Assembly: GCA_964016985.1 (NCBI GenBank)
Contig: OZ024823.1
Location: 35,321,687-35,385,686 of the forward strand
DNA length: 64,000 bases
Source of the DNA: Anodontia alba
Taxonomy: Eukaryota; Mollusca; Bivalvia; Lucinida; Lucinidae
Direction of reading: 5' to 3'
Shown here: piece after piece, positions 1 through 10,964 of the stretch
How positions within the stretch are numbered: position 1 is the stretch's first letter
Layout: each line of letters starts with the position of its first letter
Made by a program: the position numbers and the translations under genes
The notes under the pieces: generated by a model
What the model was told of the DNA's origin: nothing
The model's database searches: none
What the model saw: the letters and a program-made list of their open reading frames with translations, nothing else

Positions 1-107
1 CACACTAGACCATATGTAAGGTCATCAGCGAGTATTAAGTAGTCACACTTCGGACAAACAACATGACTAAATCTGAACTGGCTATTCTTTACCCTAGGAG
101 TAGTCAT

Positions 108-139
<32 letters not shown>

Positions 140-904
140 CTTCGGGAAATTAAGTTCTCAGAAAAAAGGTACTGATTATACAGTCAGGGATCAAAAGTAA
201 TTTCTTGTTTACAAAAAAATGAATAATAATAAATATAATTGCTTATATCTTAATAATGTTCAGATCATTTGAAGGCTGGACGATTCATGTAATATACAGT
301 GTGAATCTCACTGGATTTTTTCTATGCAAACTTGAAAGACAAAGAATTAAATTTTGTATAAGACATTTTGGGCAGTGTTTGAGCGACGTCAACACTGACG
401 TCAATGGAAATCTGCCATTTTTAACATTTCCTCTTTATTTAAATTGTTGTATCTGAGTAGACAGAAATCCGATATTTATCAAAGTCATATATTTTGGACA
501 TGTATCATTTACCTTTCCAATCATTACAGAACATCGTATTTTCTTTACTATGTTACACAATATTAAGTGTCTTGTAAACATTAAAATGCATTAAAGTCTT
601 TGAGAAAATATTTTTGTGGAATTACTTATGGCCTCTGACTGTAGTTTATCAACAGAAAAATACCAGTCTTCAAGGCATACGCCTCCCCCACCCACTTGAC
701 AAGAAATAGTCTCTTTCAAGATAAACCCTAAAATATCTGAAACATTTTAGAGCTAAAATTTGGACCCCAAACACAGTAAAAACAAACACTTTTACGAGCC
801 TGCGTAGCAGCAACAAATATTAGAGTATCCCAGCCCCTGTGAACTGATCTGCTCCGGTCTGATTTTTGTTGGGCACACATGTCCCAAATTACATTATCAC
901 ACGT
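1..904. other. AT-rich flank, no gene seen
   Basis: No convincing coding exon, RNA gene or classified repeat was found. A run of 30 T lies at 110-139. The last part grades into the satellite that follows. Confidence 0.6.
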
Positions 905-2612
905 TGTAACCCATCTCTTCCCACATATTAAGAAATAAATACCAATTATAACTATAGTTACATGATCTGATGTTCTTATCACGTCAAGTGGCTGTTCCGA
1001 GATCACAGGATTTGCGTCTCGTGTGATGCTGAGATCAGGAAACGTCCAAATATTATAAAATAAACACTCATTATTGTTACAGTACCATAACACGATCTGA
1101 TGGTCTTATCATGTCAAGTGGCTATTCCGGTGTCACAGGAGTTTTGTTTTGTGTGATCCTTAGATCTGGGAACATCCAAACATTTAAAAATAAATACTCA
1201 TTATTGCTACAAAACAGTAACATGATCTGATGTTCTTATCATGTTGTGGCTATTCCGATATCACAGGGTTTGCGTCTAGTGTGATCCTGAGATCTGGAAA
1301 CGTCCAAATATTATAAAATAAACACTTATTATTGTTGCAGTACCGTAACATGATACGATGGTCTTATCATGTCAAGTGGCTGTTCCGAATGAACAGGATT
1401 TGCCTCTCGTGTAATCCTGAGATCTGGGAACATCGAAATATTTAAAAATAAATACATTATTGTTACAATACAGTAACATGATCTAATGTTCTTATCACAA
1501 GTGGCTGTTCCCATATCACAGGGTTTGCGTCTAGTGTGATTCTGAGATCTGGGAACATCCAAACATTTAAAATAAATACTCATTATTGTTGCAATACCGT
1601 AACATGATCTGATATTCTTATCATGCGTCTTGTGTGATTCGGAGATCTGGATATATCCAAATATTTAAGTCTATTAAGAAATAAACACCCATTATAACTA
1701 TAGTAACATCGTCTGATGTTCTTATCACGACAAGTGGCTGTTCCGATGTCACAGGATTTGCGTCTTGTGAGGTCCTGAGATCTGGAAACGTCCAAATATT
1801 ATATGTAAATACTCATTATAGTTACAGTACAGTAACATGATTTGATGCTCTTATCACAAGTGGCTGAACCGATATCACTGGGTTTGCGTCTAGTGTGATT
1901 CTGAGATCTGGGAACATCCAAACATTTTAGAATAAATACTCATTATTGTAACAATACAGTAACATGATCTGATGTTTTTATCATGCGTCTTGTGTGATTT
2001 GGAGATCTGGATACATCCAAATATTTAAATCTATTAAGAAATAAATACCCATTATAACTACAGTAACATGATCTGGTGTTCTCATCATGTCAAATGGCTG
2101 TTCCGATATCACAGGATTTGCGTCTAGTGTGATTCTGAGATCTGGGGACATCCAAACATTTAAAAATAAATACTCATTACTGTTACAATACAGTAACATG
2201 ATCTGATGTTCTTATCATGTAAGTGGCTGTTCCGATATCACAGGATTTGCGTCACGTGTTATCTTGAGATCAGGGAACATTCAAACATTTAAACATAAAT
2301 ACTCAATATTGTTACAATACAGTAACATGATCTGATGTTCTTATCATGTCAAGTGGCTGTTCCGATGTCACAGAATTTGCATTTCGTGTGATCTTGAGGA
2401 TCTGGAAACGTCCAAATATTATACATAATACTCATTATTGTTACAGTACCGTAACATTATCTGATGTTCTTATCATGTCAAGTACCTGTTCCGATATCAC
2501 AGGATTCGCGTCACGTGTGATCCTGAGATCTGGGAACATCCAAACATTTAAAAATAAATACTCATTATTGTTACAATACAGTAAGATGATCTGATGGTTT
2601 TATCACGTCAAA
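905..2612. repeat. Satellite, about 13 units of ~128 bp
   Basis: Units begin near 961, 1093, 1223, 1351, 1480, 1607, 1710, 1840, 1966, 2069, 2202, 2330 and 2458, each starting close to ATGATCTGATGTTCTTATCA. There are at least three unit types. One has AAACGTCCAAATATTATA, one has GGGAACATCCAAACATTT, and a shorter one (near 1607 and 1966) lacks the middle and has ATTAAGAAATAAA. The alternation of types suggests a higher-order repeat. The block ends 87 bp before the splice acceptor of the receptor exon, so it is intronic to that gene. Short ORFs read through it are by-products of the periodicity. Confidence 0.93.
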
Positions 2613-2698
2613 TTAAGGGATAACAAAGTTTTTCTTTAATAAATGTTGTCTCAGTCGATATAAACTTGCAAACTTAGTAGTATATTTGTCTTTTATAG

Positions 2699-4327
2699 GA
2701 CGCGTGTCTCGACCTATTTTGTTCTCCTCTAAGACGCCTAATAAACGGCACTTGTGAAGCGACGTTTGCACAAATACGTGGTGTTGAATACCTCTTCACA
2801 GCTCGGCTGTATCCAGTAGATGGATGGAGAAACATATTCAATGATGTGTTTACAGTTTTAGGGAGATTATCAGAATGGTTTCAGAATCTATTTTGGAATT
2901 TTCCAGAATACGAAAGCTATACGTTGGATTACGATATAGGACTTTGCAGTGTAGATCTTTACTCGACTGCGATAGATAATTGTTCTGTTGACTCTGTTTC
3001 CACTTGTAACGAGACCAATATTCATCACTTCTACGAGACTAAAGTAACATTTCAGATAGCGCAATGGCACAGTATTGATGATATTGTTAGACTGGTTTCA
3101 GAAATACAGACGTGGCAATTTAATATGTCATTTGATGAAGATATTTATTTATTCAGAATTCAAGAATGGGATTTTGGATACCGAGATCGTCCGTTCTCTT
3201 ATTCCTTGAAAGACTTTGACAGTTGTGAAATGAGCGCAAAACAAGTCAGGTTAACTAGGCAGAAGACATGTCCATTAGTTTCACTGTCCTTGTCTGATCA
3301 TGACTGCTTTGAGGACAACGTTGGACTGACCTGTCCATCTCAAAATATTACAGTGCGCGCTGGCAACTTCTTTTTCAGCAGCAACTATTCAAATATTTCA
3401 GTTTGCTCTGATGTTTATTTAGAAAAATTCACAGCAAAATCATCAGGTCATGCAACAACCTCTTCAAATGTTGCGATTATACTTTCTATAGCATGTTGTA
3501 CGATATCGTTACTGTGTCTTTTATTATCTTTTCTCACTTTCTGCCTGTTTCCAAGACTTAGAACAGTACCAGGTAGAAATAATATGGCACTTATATTAAG
3601 TTTGATAATTGCTCAAATGTTATTTCTTGTCAGCAGCTTTGGTCATTTAAAGCGTGGATCAAACGCGTGCAAAATTGTTGGGTTGTTGACACATTTCTCT
3701 TGGCTTGTGACAGTATTTTGGATGAACGTCTGTACTTTTCATGCCTTTAGGGTATTTACTGGAATGAACCGAACTATTGGAAGCGGCCGGAAAACATTTC
3801 TGGCGTACTCTGCTTACACGGTTGGTTTGTCTGTCTTACCTGTCTTAACAAATATAATAATATCTACATTATAATCAGATGACTTTGGTTATGGAAATCC
3901 TTCTTGCTATATCAGCTCAGAGAAAATGGTTGGCTTTACATTTGGGATACCAGTTGGATTTGTAATCATAACAAATTTGATCATGTTTCTGATTTTTATT
4001 GTAAAAGTAAAACGAGCTCCTACTGTAAACAAAGACGTTAAAAATGAGAGAAATGACATCATTATATTTGCGAAATTATCTTCTCTAACAGGGTTTACTT
4101 GGATCTTTGGCTTCATATACTCATGGACTGACCTTGAAGTGTTTTCCTGCTTGTTTATCGTGTTGAATGCGTCGCAAGGTGTCTTTCTATTCCTGTCCTT
4201 TGTTTGCAATAGGCGGGTGTTTGACATGTACCGGAATAGGTCGTTTGGTGTGACGTCAACCAGTAACACGTATAAAACACGTGTCACGGATGTAATGAAA
4301 TCAAAATCTGCTGAAGAAAAAGTTTAA
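2699..4327 (+). pseudogene. Last exon of a Methuselah/adhesion-like 7TM receptor with an in-frame stop
   Basis: The frame opens directly after a TTTTATAG acceptor at 2691-2698; the TAG itself is in frame, so coding starts at 2699. The ectodomain begins DACLDLFCSPLRRLINGTC and is rich in Cys and N-glycosylation sites, as in class B2/Methuselah-like receptors. Counting from 2699, TM1 is about residues 258-284, TM2 296-315, TM3 322-350 and TM4 366-390. A TAA at 3872-3874 (codon 392) then breaks the loop before TM5. The same frame stays open to 4325-4327 and encodes TM5 (GFTFGIPVGFVIITNLIMF), TM6 (KLSSLTGFTWIFGF), TM7 (FIVLNASQGVFLFLSF) and a short tail. No GPS cleavage motif was recognised. Everything except the one stop looks intact, so this is a very recent pseudogene, a null allele, a readthrough case or a base error. 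Earlier exons are not visible in the window. Confidence 0.85.
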
Positions 4328-4333
4328 CCTTTA

Positions 4334-4533
4334 CCACTCTCTGGGCATATTCAGCAGACGACAAATGAGCGACATTTTTATTATTTTTTCCCAGAAAACA
4401 GAATTTGACATTTCATGCAAATTGTCTCTATTGGAGACAATTTGTATGAAATGTCAGATTTTGTTTTCTGGAAAAATAAGAAAAAAATATTTTAATATGT
4501 CGTCTGTTGAAAATTTTTCCCAGAGTGCTAAGC
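4334..4533. mobile_element. FamB foldback element, first copy
   Basis: The two halves are near-complementary around GAGACAATTTG. The outer ends read CAGCAGACGAC and its complement, flanked by the CTCTGGG / CCCAGAG pair. It starts 7 bp after the receptor stop codon, so it would lie in that gene's 3' UTR. The length and structure are those of a non-autonomous MITE; no transposase is seen. Confidence 0.85.
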
Positions 4534-4535
4534 GG

Positions 4536-5027
4536 ATGAATTTTCAGGAAGTCGTTTTTTACCTGACGCTTTACATAGTAGTAAAACTGCAAACTTTTTG
4601 TCATGATTTAATGCGAAACCTTTTGACGTAACCATCTATAAACAAAACGCTTTATTTCTTTTATTGCTTTTAAAAAGATCGAATATTTTCATTTTCCCCA
4701 TGTAATTATGCAGAAAACGATAGGGTATGTAAATGTAATGCAGATTTTTAAAAAGTTTCACGTGTTCAAATTTTCTGAGATTTTCACAATATTGTCATGA
4801 AACGTCATTCATTAAAAATTAGCAAAGGAATGTACAAATATATTTTCTTAGATAAAATGTTTTAAACAAAATCACTTTATTACAAAAATTGCATAGGCCA
4901 GACCAATTTTTGGCCATAAGTTTAGAGTAAATAGATCTAGTTAAGAACAAAACCCGGAAACACAAAAGACAAAATGATACTGGTGGTTAATCAGAACAAA
5001 TAGTTTCAAATAAAACAAGAAAACTTT
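4536..5027 (+). mobile_element. FamD repeat, right end cut
   Basis: It is similar along its length to the fuller copies at 43,934 and 51,857, with shared blocks such as TTTTCACAATATTGT and ATTGCATAGGCCAGACCAAT. It is cut at the right by the FamA copy that starts at 5028. Confidence 0.7.
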
Positions 5028-5306
5028 CATCACGAAAACTTGCCTATATAATTTTGACCCCCTTAAACCCCACTTTTATATAGTAAAGCTGGGGTTTACA
5101 GGGGTATACATTATTTTTCTTATTTCTGCTCAAAAACATAGATTGTGGGTACTCGTTAGAACCGCCTCGGCGAGGCGGTTCTAACGAGTACCCACAATCT
5201 ATGTTTTGAGCAGAAATATGGAAAAATATTAGAGTTTTTCATCTGAAAATGTTCAGGATTTGGAGGTGAAATTTTCTATATATTTGCATAGGCGTGTTTT
5301 CGTAAT
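5028..5306 (+). mobile_element. FamA foldback element (type copy)
   Basis: The order of parts is as follows. A terminal CATCACGAAAACTTGCCTAT is followed by a TTTTGACCCCCTTAAACCCC block with its own small inverted pair (CCCCACTTTTA / TAAAGCTGGGG). A ~75 bp central palindrome contains GGGTACTCGTTAGAACCGCC and its complement. The element ends in GGCGTGTTTTCGTAATG. No coding capacity is present. There are 17 near-complete copies in the window, 11 plus and 6 minus. This is a MITE-like architecture; the superfamily is not established because no clear target duplication was found. Confidence 0.9.
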
Positions 5307-6169
5307 GGATGCAAAGCATCAATACGCCAGGAAACTAATCTGTCATGCATTAATAGCTCCCTATAGATCGTAGTATAGTGGAAAATGTTATAATTTATGA
5401 AAGGTTGTAATTATATAAATTATCGCAATACTCAACGATAAAAAAATTATAGACATTATCAGAGCTATGTAAAAAATCAACTATGATTGTGTTTTCTAGC
5501 CCGCATACATAATTACATGTCGCCATCCATAGCCTAGGCCGAACATATCAGAAATCATATATGTAGCATTGACTGGTTCCCTCACCCTATAGCTCAATAG
5601 TTCGCTTATAGAACACAGGAAACCAGTTTATATATATGTTTCGTTCTTTTCTCCACTCATAACGTTTTCCTTCGGCCCAAATCTTTCCATGCTTGAATAT
5701 CAAATTAAACTGTGTTATTAAACCAGCTTATAATCCGTTCGATTTGAGAATGCATATTTCCAATCGTAAACAAAGAAAAATATCTTTTGATTCTTCTTCG
5801 TAGTACGACGAAAAAAAAAAAACGAAATGAAAAAATTCAAACATGCAACAGCAACAAGCTCATTTCAGGTCGAATGGTCAAATTGGGGCTCCTACGGGAA
5901 AACTGCTCATTTCACTTTTAAATGAGCAAAACCCGCATTGCTACATTCATTCTACACAGTATTTCCCATTTTTTTCACTATGTTACCAATAGCACAGTTC
6001 TCTGCTACAAAAGTGTGACTTTGAATAATAATAAAAAAGTGGGGGTGAATAGTTATATTTAACCCCACTAAAAACCCCATAAAACTGGAAGAAAGCCGAT
6101 GTTCTCCGAATGCATACACATTTTACAAAAACAACCTCAAATAGATACGCCGGGCTCCAGACCAGCGTA
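5307..6169. other. No gene or classified repeat seen
   Basis: AT-rich sequence with scattered short ORFs only. Confidence 0.5.
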
Positions 6170-6222
6170 AATAAAACGCCAAGCAAAAAAAAAAAATCTT
6201 TCCCAAGTGCTGTCGAAAGTAG
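6170..6222 (-). repeat. FamD terminal fragment
   Basis: It matches the right inverted end of FamD (AAAACGCCAAGCAAAA ... TGTCGAAAG) without the body. Confidence 0.6.
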
Positions 6223-6225
6223 TAG

Positions 6226-6455
6226 ATTTTCCGCCATTTAGTACAAGGGAAGCAGTTTTTGACTTCCTGTTTGTTTGTCTTCCTACACACCAAGTCCCTT
6301 CTGGAAAGGAGTCTGCTCTTAAAGGAAATTATTTGCTCCCAAGGCGAGCAAATTCTTTCCTATTAGGGTATACCATTTTAAGATGGGAGACAAAATAATT
6401 TCGAAAGAGTTACCTCCCCTAAAGTGTATCAATTTCCCTAAAGGGGTCCATATTA
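6226..6455. repeat. FamE repeat, copy 1
   Basis: TTTCCGCCATTT is followed by a centre in which AAATTATTTGCTCCC pairs with GAGCAAATT. Similar blocks occur at 9,700, 10,590 and 41,648. No ORF is conserved between copies. Confidence 0.6.
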
Positions 6456-6510
6456 CACATGCTTCAATTTGCCATCAAAGCCACAAATAACGCACCCGCA
6501 AATTTTAAAT

Positions 6511-6676
6511 GCTTAGCACTCTGGGTAAAAAAAAAAAATCAGCAGCAGACGACATATTGAAATATTTTTCTTATTTTTCCGAGAAAGCAGGTTTTGTCTT
6601 CATGCAAATTGTCTCCAGTGGAGACAATTTGCATGAAATTTCAAATCCTGCTTTCTCGGAAAAATAAGAAAAAATG
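6511..6676. mobile_element. FamB element, right end missing
   Basis: Left terminus, A-run and palindromic centre are present. Similarity stops soon after GGAAAAATAAGAAAAAATGG. Confidence 0.8.
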
Positions 6677-6777
6677 GTATTGATTCTCTTTACTGAATTA
6701 GCCAAGAGAGTGTTAAAGGTCAATTCATGTAGTTTTCTTCTTTGTTCGTGTGTCGGTGGTTTCATAATAGTTTTGTT

Positions 6778-6918
6778 TTTGGTTGTTGTTGTTTTTGTTT
6801 TGTTTTTTTTGTTGTTTTTTTTTTTTTTTTTTTTTTTTTTTTGGGGGGGGGGGGGGGGGGTGGGGGGGGTTGTGTGTGCCGTGTGTGGTTTTTTTTTTTT
6901 TTTGTTTTTGTTTTTTTG
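6778..6918. repeat. T/G homopolymer tract
   Basis: A T-rich run with about 30 consecutive T is followed by 18 G, one T and 8 G, then a second T-run. ORFs of poly-Phe/Gly here are artefacts, and base calls in the G-run may be unreliable. Confidence 0.95.
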
Positions 6919-6960
6919 TCATTGACTGCTCCTCATCTCTTCCTTTGGTGCTTCGGGAAG

Positions 6961-7262
6961 CATTACGAGAACACGCCTATTCAAATATATAGAAAATTTC
7001 CCCACCAAAAACTGAAAGTTTTCAGCTAAAAATTCTGATATTTTTCATATTTCTGCTCAAAACATAGATTGTGGGTACTCATTAGAACCGCCTCGCCGAG
7101 CATAGATTGTTGGTACACATTAGAACCTAATGACTACTCACTATGCTTTTTGATTGTGGTTACTCGTTAGAACCGCCTCGCCGATGCGGTTCTAATGAGT
7201 ACTCACAATCTATGTTTTTGAGCAGAAATAATAAAAATAATGTATACCCTATTAAACCACAG
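6961..7262 (-). mobile_element. FamA element with duplicated, scrambled centre
   Basis: The left end CATTACGAGAACACGCCTAT is intact. The central palindrome is partly duplicated (GAACCGCCTCGCCGA occurs twice) and the far terminus is lost after TGTATACCC. Confidence 0.8.
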
Positions 7263-7486
7263 TGTTTAATTGTGTAAAAATTATATTATATATAGACATG
7301 TTTTCGTGCTTTCGTGATTTCCCTGGTATATATTTCTTAGAAATTCTACTGGAAACTTTCAAATGTATTCAAACTTTCCAGTGTACATTGCCACTGTATA
7401 TATCAAGAGACATAGTCAGTGTCATACACAAACTATTCTTTCAGATCTATGAAAACACGCAGCAGACACCCAGTTAGAACGGTAGC

Positions 7487-7765
7487 CATCATGAAAACAT
7501 GCCTCTACAATTTTGACCCCCTTAAACCCCACTTTTATATAGTAAAACTGGGGTTTACATGGGTGTTCATTATTTTTCTTATTTCTGCTCAAAAACAAAG
7601 ATTGTGGGTACTCGTTAGAACCGCCTCGTCGAGGCGGTTCTAACAAGTACCCACAATATATGTTTTGAGCAGAAATATGAAAAAATATTAGAATTTTTAT
7701 CTGAAAATTTTCATTTTTTGGTGGTAAAATGTTCAGTACATTTGAATAGGCATGTTTTAGTAATG
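7487..7765 (+). mobile_element. FamA element
   Basis: Full length, with termini CATCATGAAAACATGCC and GGCATGTTTTAGTAATG. It lies 83 bp from the next copy in the same orientation. Confidence 0.88.
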
Positions 7766-7848
7766 ATGGGTTCGAGGCTGCAAAAGTGTGGAACAGCCTC
7801 CCGAATGAGTTGGCAAACGTGTCTAAATATAAAGATTTCGGGAGGCTC
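7766..7848 (+). pseudogene. LINE ORF2 C-terminal remnant between two FamA copies
   Basis: The 83 bp translate as GFEAAKVWNSLPNELANVSK followed by YKDFGRL. The pattern A.VWNSLP.E(L/I) is the usual C-terminal signature of Jockey/CR1/L2-type LINE reverse transcriptases, seen here as a short fragment. It shows that both FamA copies landed in, or next to, an older LINE. Confidence 0.6.
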
Positions 7849-8130
7849 CATCACAAAAAAATGCCTATATAATTTTGACCCCCTTAAACCCCACTTTTAT
7901 ATAGTAAAACTGGGGTTTACGGGGGTATACATTGTTTTTCTTATTTCTGGTCAAAAACATAGATTGTGGGTACTCGATAGAACCGCCTTGCCGAGGCGGT
8001 TCTAACGAGTACCGACAATCTATGGTTTGAGCAGAAATATGAAAAAAATATCAGAGTTTTTTACCTGAAAAATTTCGGCTTTTTGGAGGTGAAATTTTCT
8101 ATATATTTGAATAGGCATGTTTTCGTAATG
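7849..8130 (+). mobile_element. FamA element
   Basis: Full length. The left terminus is slightly eroded (CATCACAAAAAAATGCC) and the right end is intact (GGCATGTTTTCGTAATG). Confidence 0.88.
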
Positions 8131-8327
8131 CGTTCGCATCTGGACTGGTCCTGAATGCAGCTTTGCCGAATGCCGCAGTTAAGGAATGACTAGTTTAAAG
8201 CTAGTTTGTTAAAATTTTCAGTGGTTACAACTGTTTTAGTTTTAATCTAAACACATTTGCATGTTTTTAATTTTTCCTTTTTTTTTTATTACAAGTTCAG
8301 ATGTTGTCAAAGTCATCGCTTCCATAA

Positions 8328-9322
8328 ACAAGAGGCCAATGGGCTACGATTCGCTCACCTGAGTAAAAAAGCCATTGCATATCTGCAGATGCAATGCAAC
8401 ATCACAGCAACTAGGACACAGATTTGACCGTGTCGTAAAAAAATTGAAGGTCATCCTAGGATCATCAGTTCAACAAACTTGGTAGACCTAGAGTCCCCGA
8501 TGCTATATAGCAAGATTCAGTTTCAAAACTTTCTTGGCTCTTGATATGGATTTTTAAGTGTTTTTATCATGTATGTTGTTCAATCTGCAGAATCATTTGA
8601 ACAAATTGTTAATACCCCTTCGACATGAGGCCCCATGTGAAATCTAGTAAAAATAGGTCAATCGCTTTCAGAGAAGAAGACATTTGATGATTATACGATT
8701 TTATACATGTGTATAATCAAGGGGCAAGGGGCAGATAGACCCCCTCTCCCCACAACAGGGGACCGGGGGGGTGACAAAATTTTGATTATAACTGAAAACT
8801 TTTTCTACTATAATTACATTGTATGTTTCTGCCATTAGTTAACACATTTTGAGAAACTGTTGTTGTTGTTTGTTTTTTTTGTTTTTGTTGTTTTTTTGTT
8901 TTTTTTTTTTGTTGTTTTTGGTTTTTTGTTGTTGTTTTTTTTCAACAGTTTCCCCATACAAATGTATGGAGACGCAAATTTGACCTTGTCTTAAAACGGC
9001 TAAAGGTCAACCTACGATCATCATTTGAACAAACTTGGTAAACATTGAGTCCCCGATGCTATTTACAAAGTTTCAGCCTCAGAGCTCATTTGTTTCTGGA
9101 GAAGAAGATTTTTAAGTGTATGCCATATAGGCATGGCGGCTATCTTAACGAACCGCGACTATTTATATAAATTTTCAATCCCCCTTCGACAGAAGGCTCC
9201 ACATGAAGTTTGAAGAAAATTGGCCAAGGAGTTTCATAAGTCGTTCAAAGGTCTGGACGGACAGACGGACGGATGGCAAGTGATTACAGTAGCTAAATCC
9301 TGAGCCTTTGGCTCAGGTGAGC
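8328..9322 (+). repeat. FamF repeat, ~1 kb
   Basis: It begins AACAAGAGGCCAATGGGC ... GCTCACCTGAG and ends CTGAGCCTTTGGCTCAGGTG. A T/G homopolymer patch lies at 8868-8942 and CGGACAGACGGACGG near the right end. A related segment in the opposite orientation lies at 57,201. It carries no coding ORF. Confidence 0.7.
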
Positions 9323-9699
9323 AAAATGCCTTTCTTTATTAGGGATAGTCTGCCTTTTTCGTAGGGTTTTTTGTTGCGAATTTCATTGATGGTGCTAAAA
9401 AACCAAATTGTTGTTTGATTTTTTTAGGTGTAAGTGACGAATGCGTATAAATGAGGAAACTGTAAACAAATGGAATATCAATACGCCATCGTTGTTGCTT
9501 CTAGTGAAATTTCTGCCAATGAAGGCATGCTTCTCGTAAGTATTGGCTTCTGTCAATTATCTTGCAAGGTGTCGAAATCTGTTATTTCAGTGCCTTTGGC
9601 GCTTTGATTGTAGTAGGAACAAGCAGTAATTGTGGACACACAGAAAGTCCATAGAGCGCAGCAAAAACTTTGATCTGACTACGCGAACGCACTGCTGAC
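9323..9699. other. No gene or classified repeat seen
   Basis: Only short unsupported ORFs. Confidence 0.5.
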
Positions 9700-9930
9700 T
9701 TGAGTCTGCAAATTTTCCGCCATTTCTGACAAGGGAGACAACTTTTAGGACTTTCTGTTTGCTTCCTTGCTTTCCTATACATATATTCCTTTCTGAAAAT
9801 GGGTCCACTCTAATGGGATAAATTTGCTCCAAGGGAAGGGGGCGGAGGGGGAGGGGAGAAGGGATAAAAAAAACAATTTTGACAAAGTTGTCTCCTTTGA
9901 AAGGGTTTCAGTTTCCCTTAAAAACACTTT
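9700..9930. repeat. FamE repeat, copy 2
   Basis: It has TTTTCCGCCATTTCTGACAA and the later AAAGTTGTCTCC block in the order seen at 6,226. The G/A-rich middle (9836-9860) is private to this copy. Confidence 0.55.
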
Positions 9931-10088
9931 CAGTGTATGTACGTGTATGTTTGTGTTCGTTTCTGTAGTTGTTTGGAACTGGGGTCACTATAATTATATA
10001 TGTATTATATGCATTATATAATAATATATTATTTAATAGGCATAAACATCATTAGAGCCGGGATAAAACATTTACTTCCAGATTGCAT

Positions 10089-10243
10089 GTGCGCCCAGCA
10101 AAGACGCAGACAGCCTGATCAGAGTCTTCGCTGTCCGCATGAGCACGCTTTGGATCCTTGCTTACCCACAGAGTACCCCACGAAGACGCTGATCAGACTG
10201 CGCGGACGCGCAGTTTGATCTGAGTCTTCGCTGGGCGCACTTG
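10089..10243. mobile_element. GC-rich foldback element
   Basis: Terminal inverted repeats GTGCGCCCAGCAAAGAC and GTCTTCGCTGGGCGCAC enclose further inverted TGATCAGACTGCGCGG blocks. It is non-coding. Related CTGATCAGACTGCG foldbacks occur at 12,515, 14,787 and 16,846. Confidence 0.75.
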
Positions 10244-10589
10244 CAATCTTTGTAGGAAAAGCTGTGCCCCGGCTCATAACAAAACAGAGTAATCGAAATA
10301 CCTGCACATATTGTACTTCCGTTTTCTTTACGAAGAACACGATCTGCAGTACAGCGCATGAGCGAGTAGCGAAGACCCAGATCAGCGTGTACATCATGGC
10401 AGTCTGGGTCTGTACCTTTGTTGTTCCTCTGGAGGCAGACCGGATCTTGTACTCTACAATGGAACAGCGAAGACTTTGATCAGGTTGCGCAGCAGGATAT
10501 ACAGTCTGACCTAGGCCTTAGCTGTTCGCACATGCGCACTGACTCGTTGTTTGCATGACGCGGCACAATTAAGATGCATCGATATGCTT
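10244..10589. other. Patches of the same GC-rich foldback family
   Basis: Fragments such as GCGAAGACCCAGATCAGCGT and CTGACCTAGGCCTTAGCTG are visible. I see no complete element and no gene. Confidence 0.45.
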
Positions 10590-10850
10590 TCAGGGGAGAC
10601 TATCAAAACGGTTTTGCCTACCTTCTGAAACGTGGTGTACTCTAAAAGGAAAGAGTTTGCTCCCCTTCCTCCCTATGTAAAGGAGTCGACTCTAAAAGGA
10701 AAAAAATGCTCCCAGGAGAGCAAATTCCTTCTTTTTGGAGTAGACCCTTTTCAGAAGGGGCTTGGTGTGCAGTAAAGCAACCAGGAAGTCACAAAAGTTG
10801 TCTCCCTTGGCAAAAAGGGTGGAAATCTACTAAGTTTGTCCAGTTTCCTT
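10590..10850. repeat. FamE repeat, copy 3
   Basis: The centre AAAAAAATGCTCCCAGGAGA is palindromic. The right side carries CAGGAAGTCACAAAAGTTGT, the complement of the left-side block at 6,226. A FamB-end fragment (AATGTCGTCTGCTG) follows at 10,860. Confidence 0.6.
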
Positions 10851-10964
10851 GAATTTCGGAATGTCGTCTGCTGGAGTACAAGTACTATCGTACCAACGTT
10901 GCTGGAGGAAATAACATCGCTTTTTCATTTGGGTATTTCACATTTTTATGTCCTTGAGGAATAA

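Noticed and set aside
728..2594. Several ORFs of 70-121 codons on both strands
   Set aside because: They recur with the ~128 bp satellite period and have no protein features.
6674..7029. Overlapping poly-Phe/Gly and Lys-rich ORFs
   Set aside because: Translation of T and G homopolymers.
7419..8005. ORFs with the shared peptide NFDPLKPHFYIVKLGFTGVY
   Set aside because: The same peptide appears at every plus-oriented FamA copy; it is the translation of the FamA left half and each copy has different stops.
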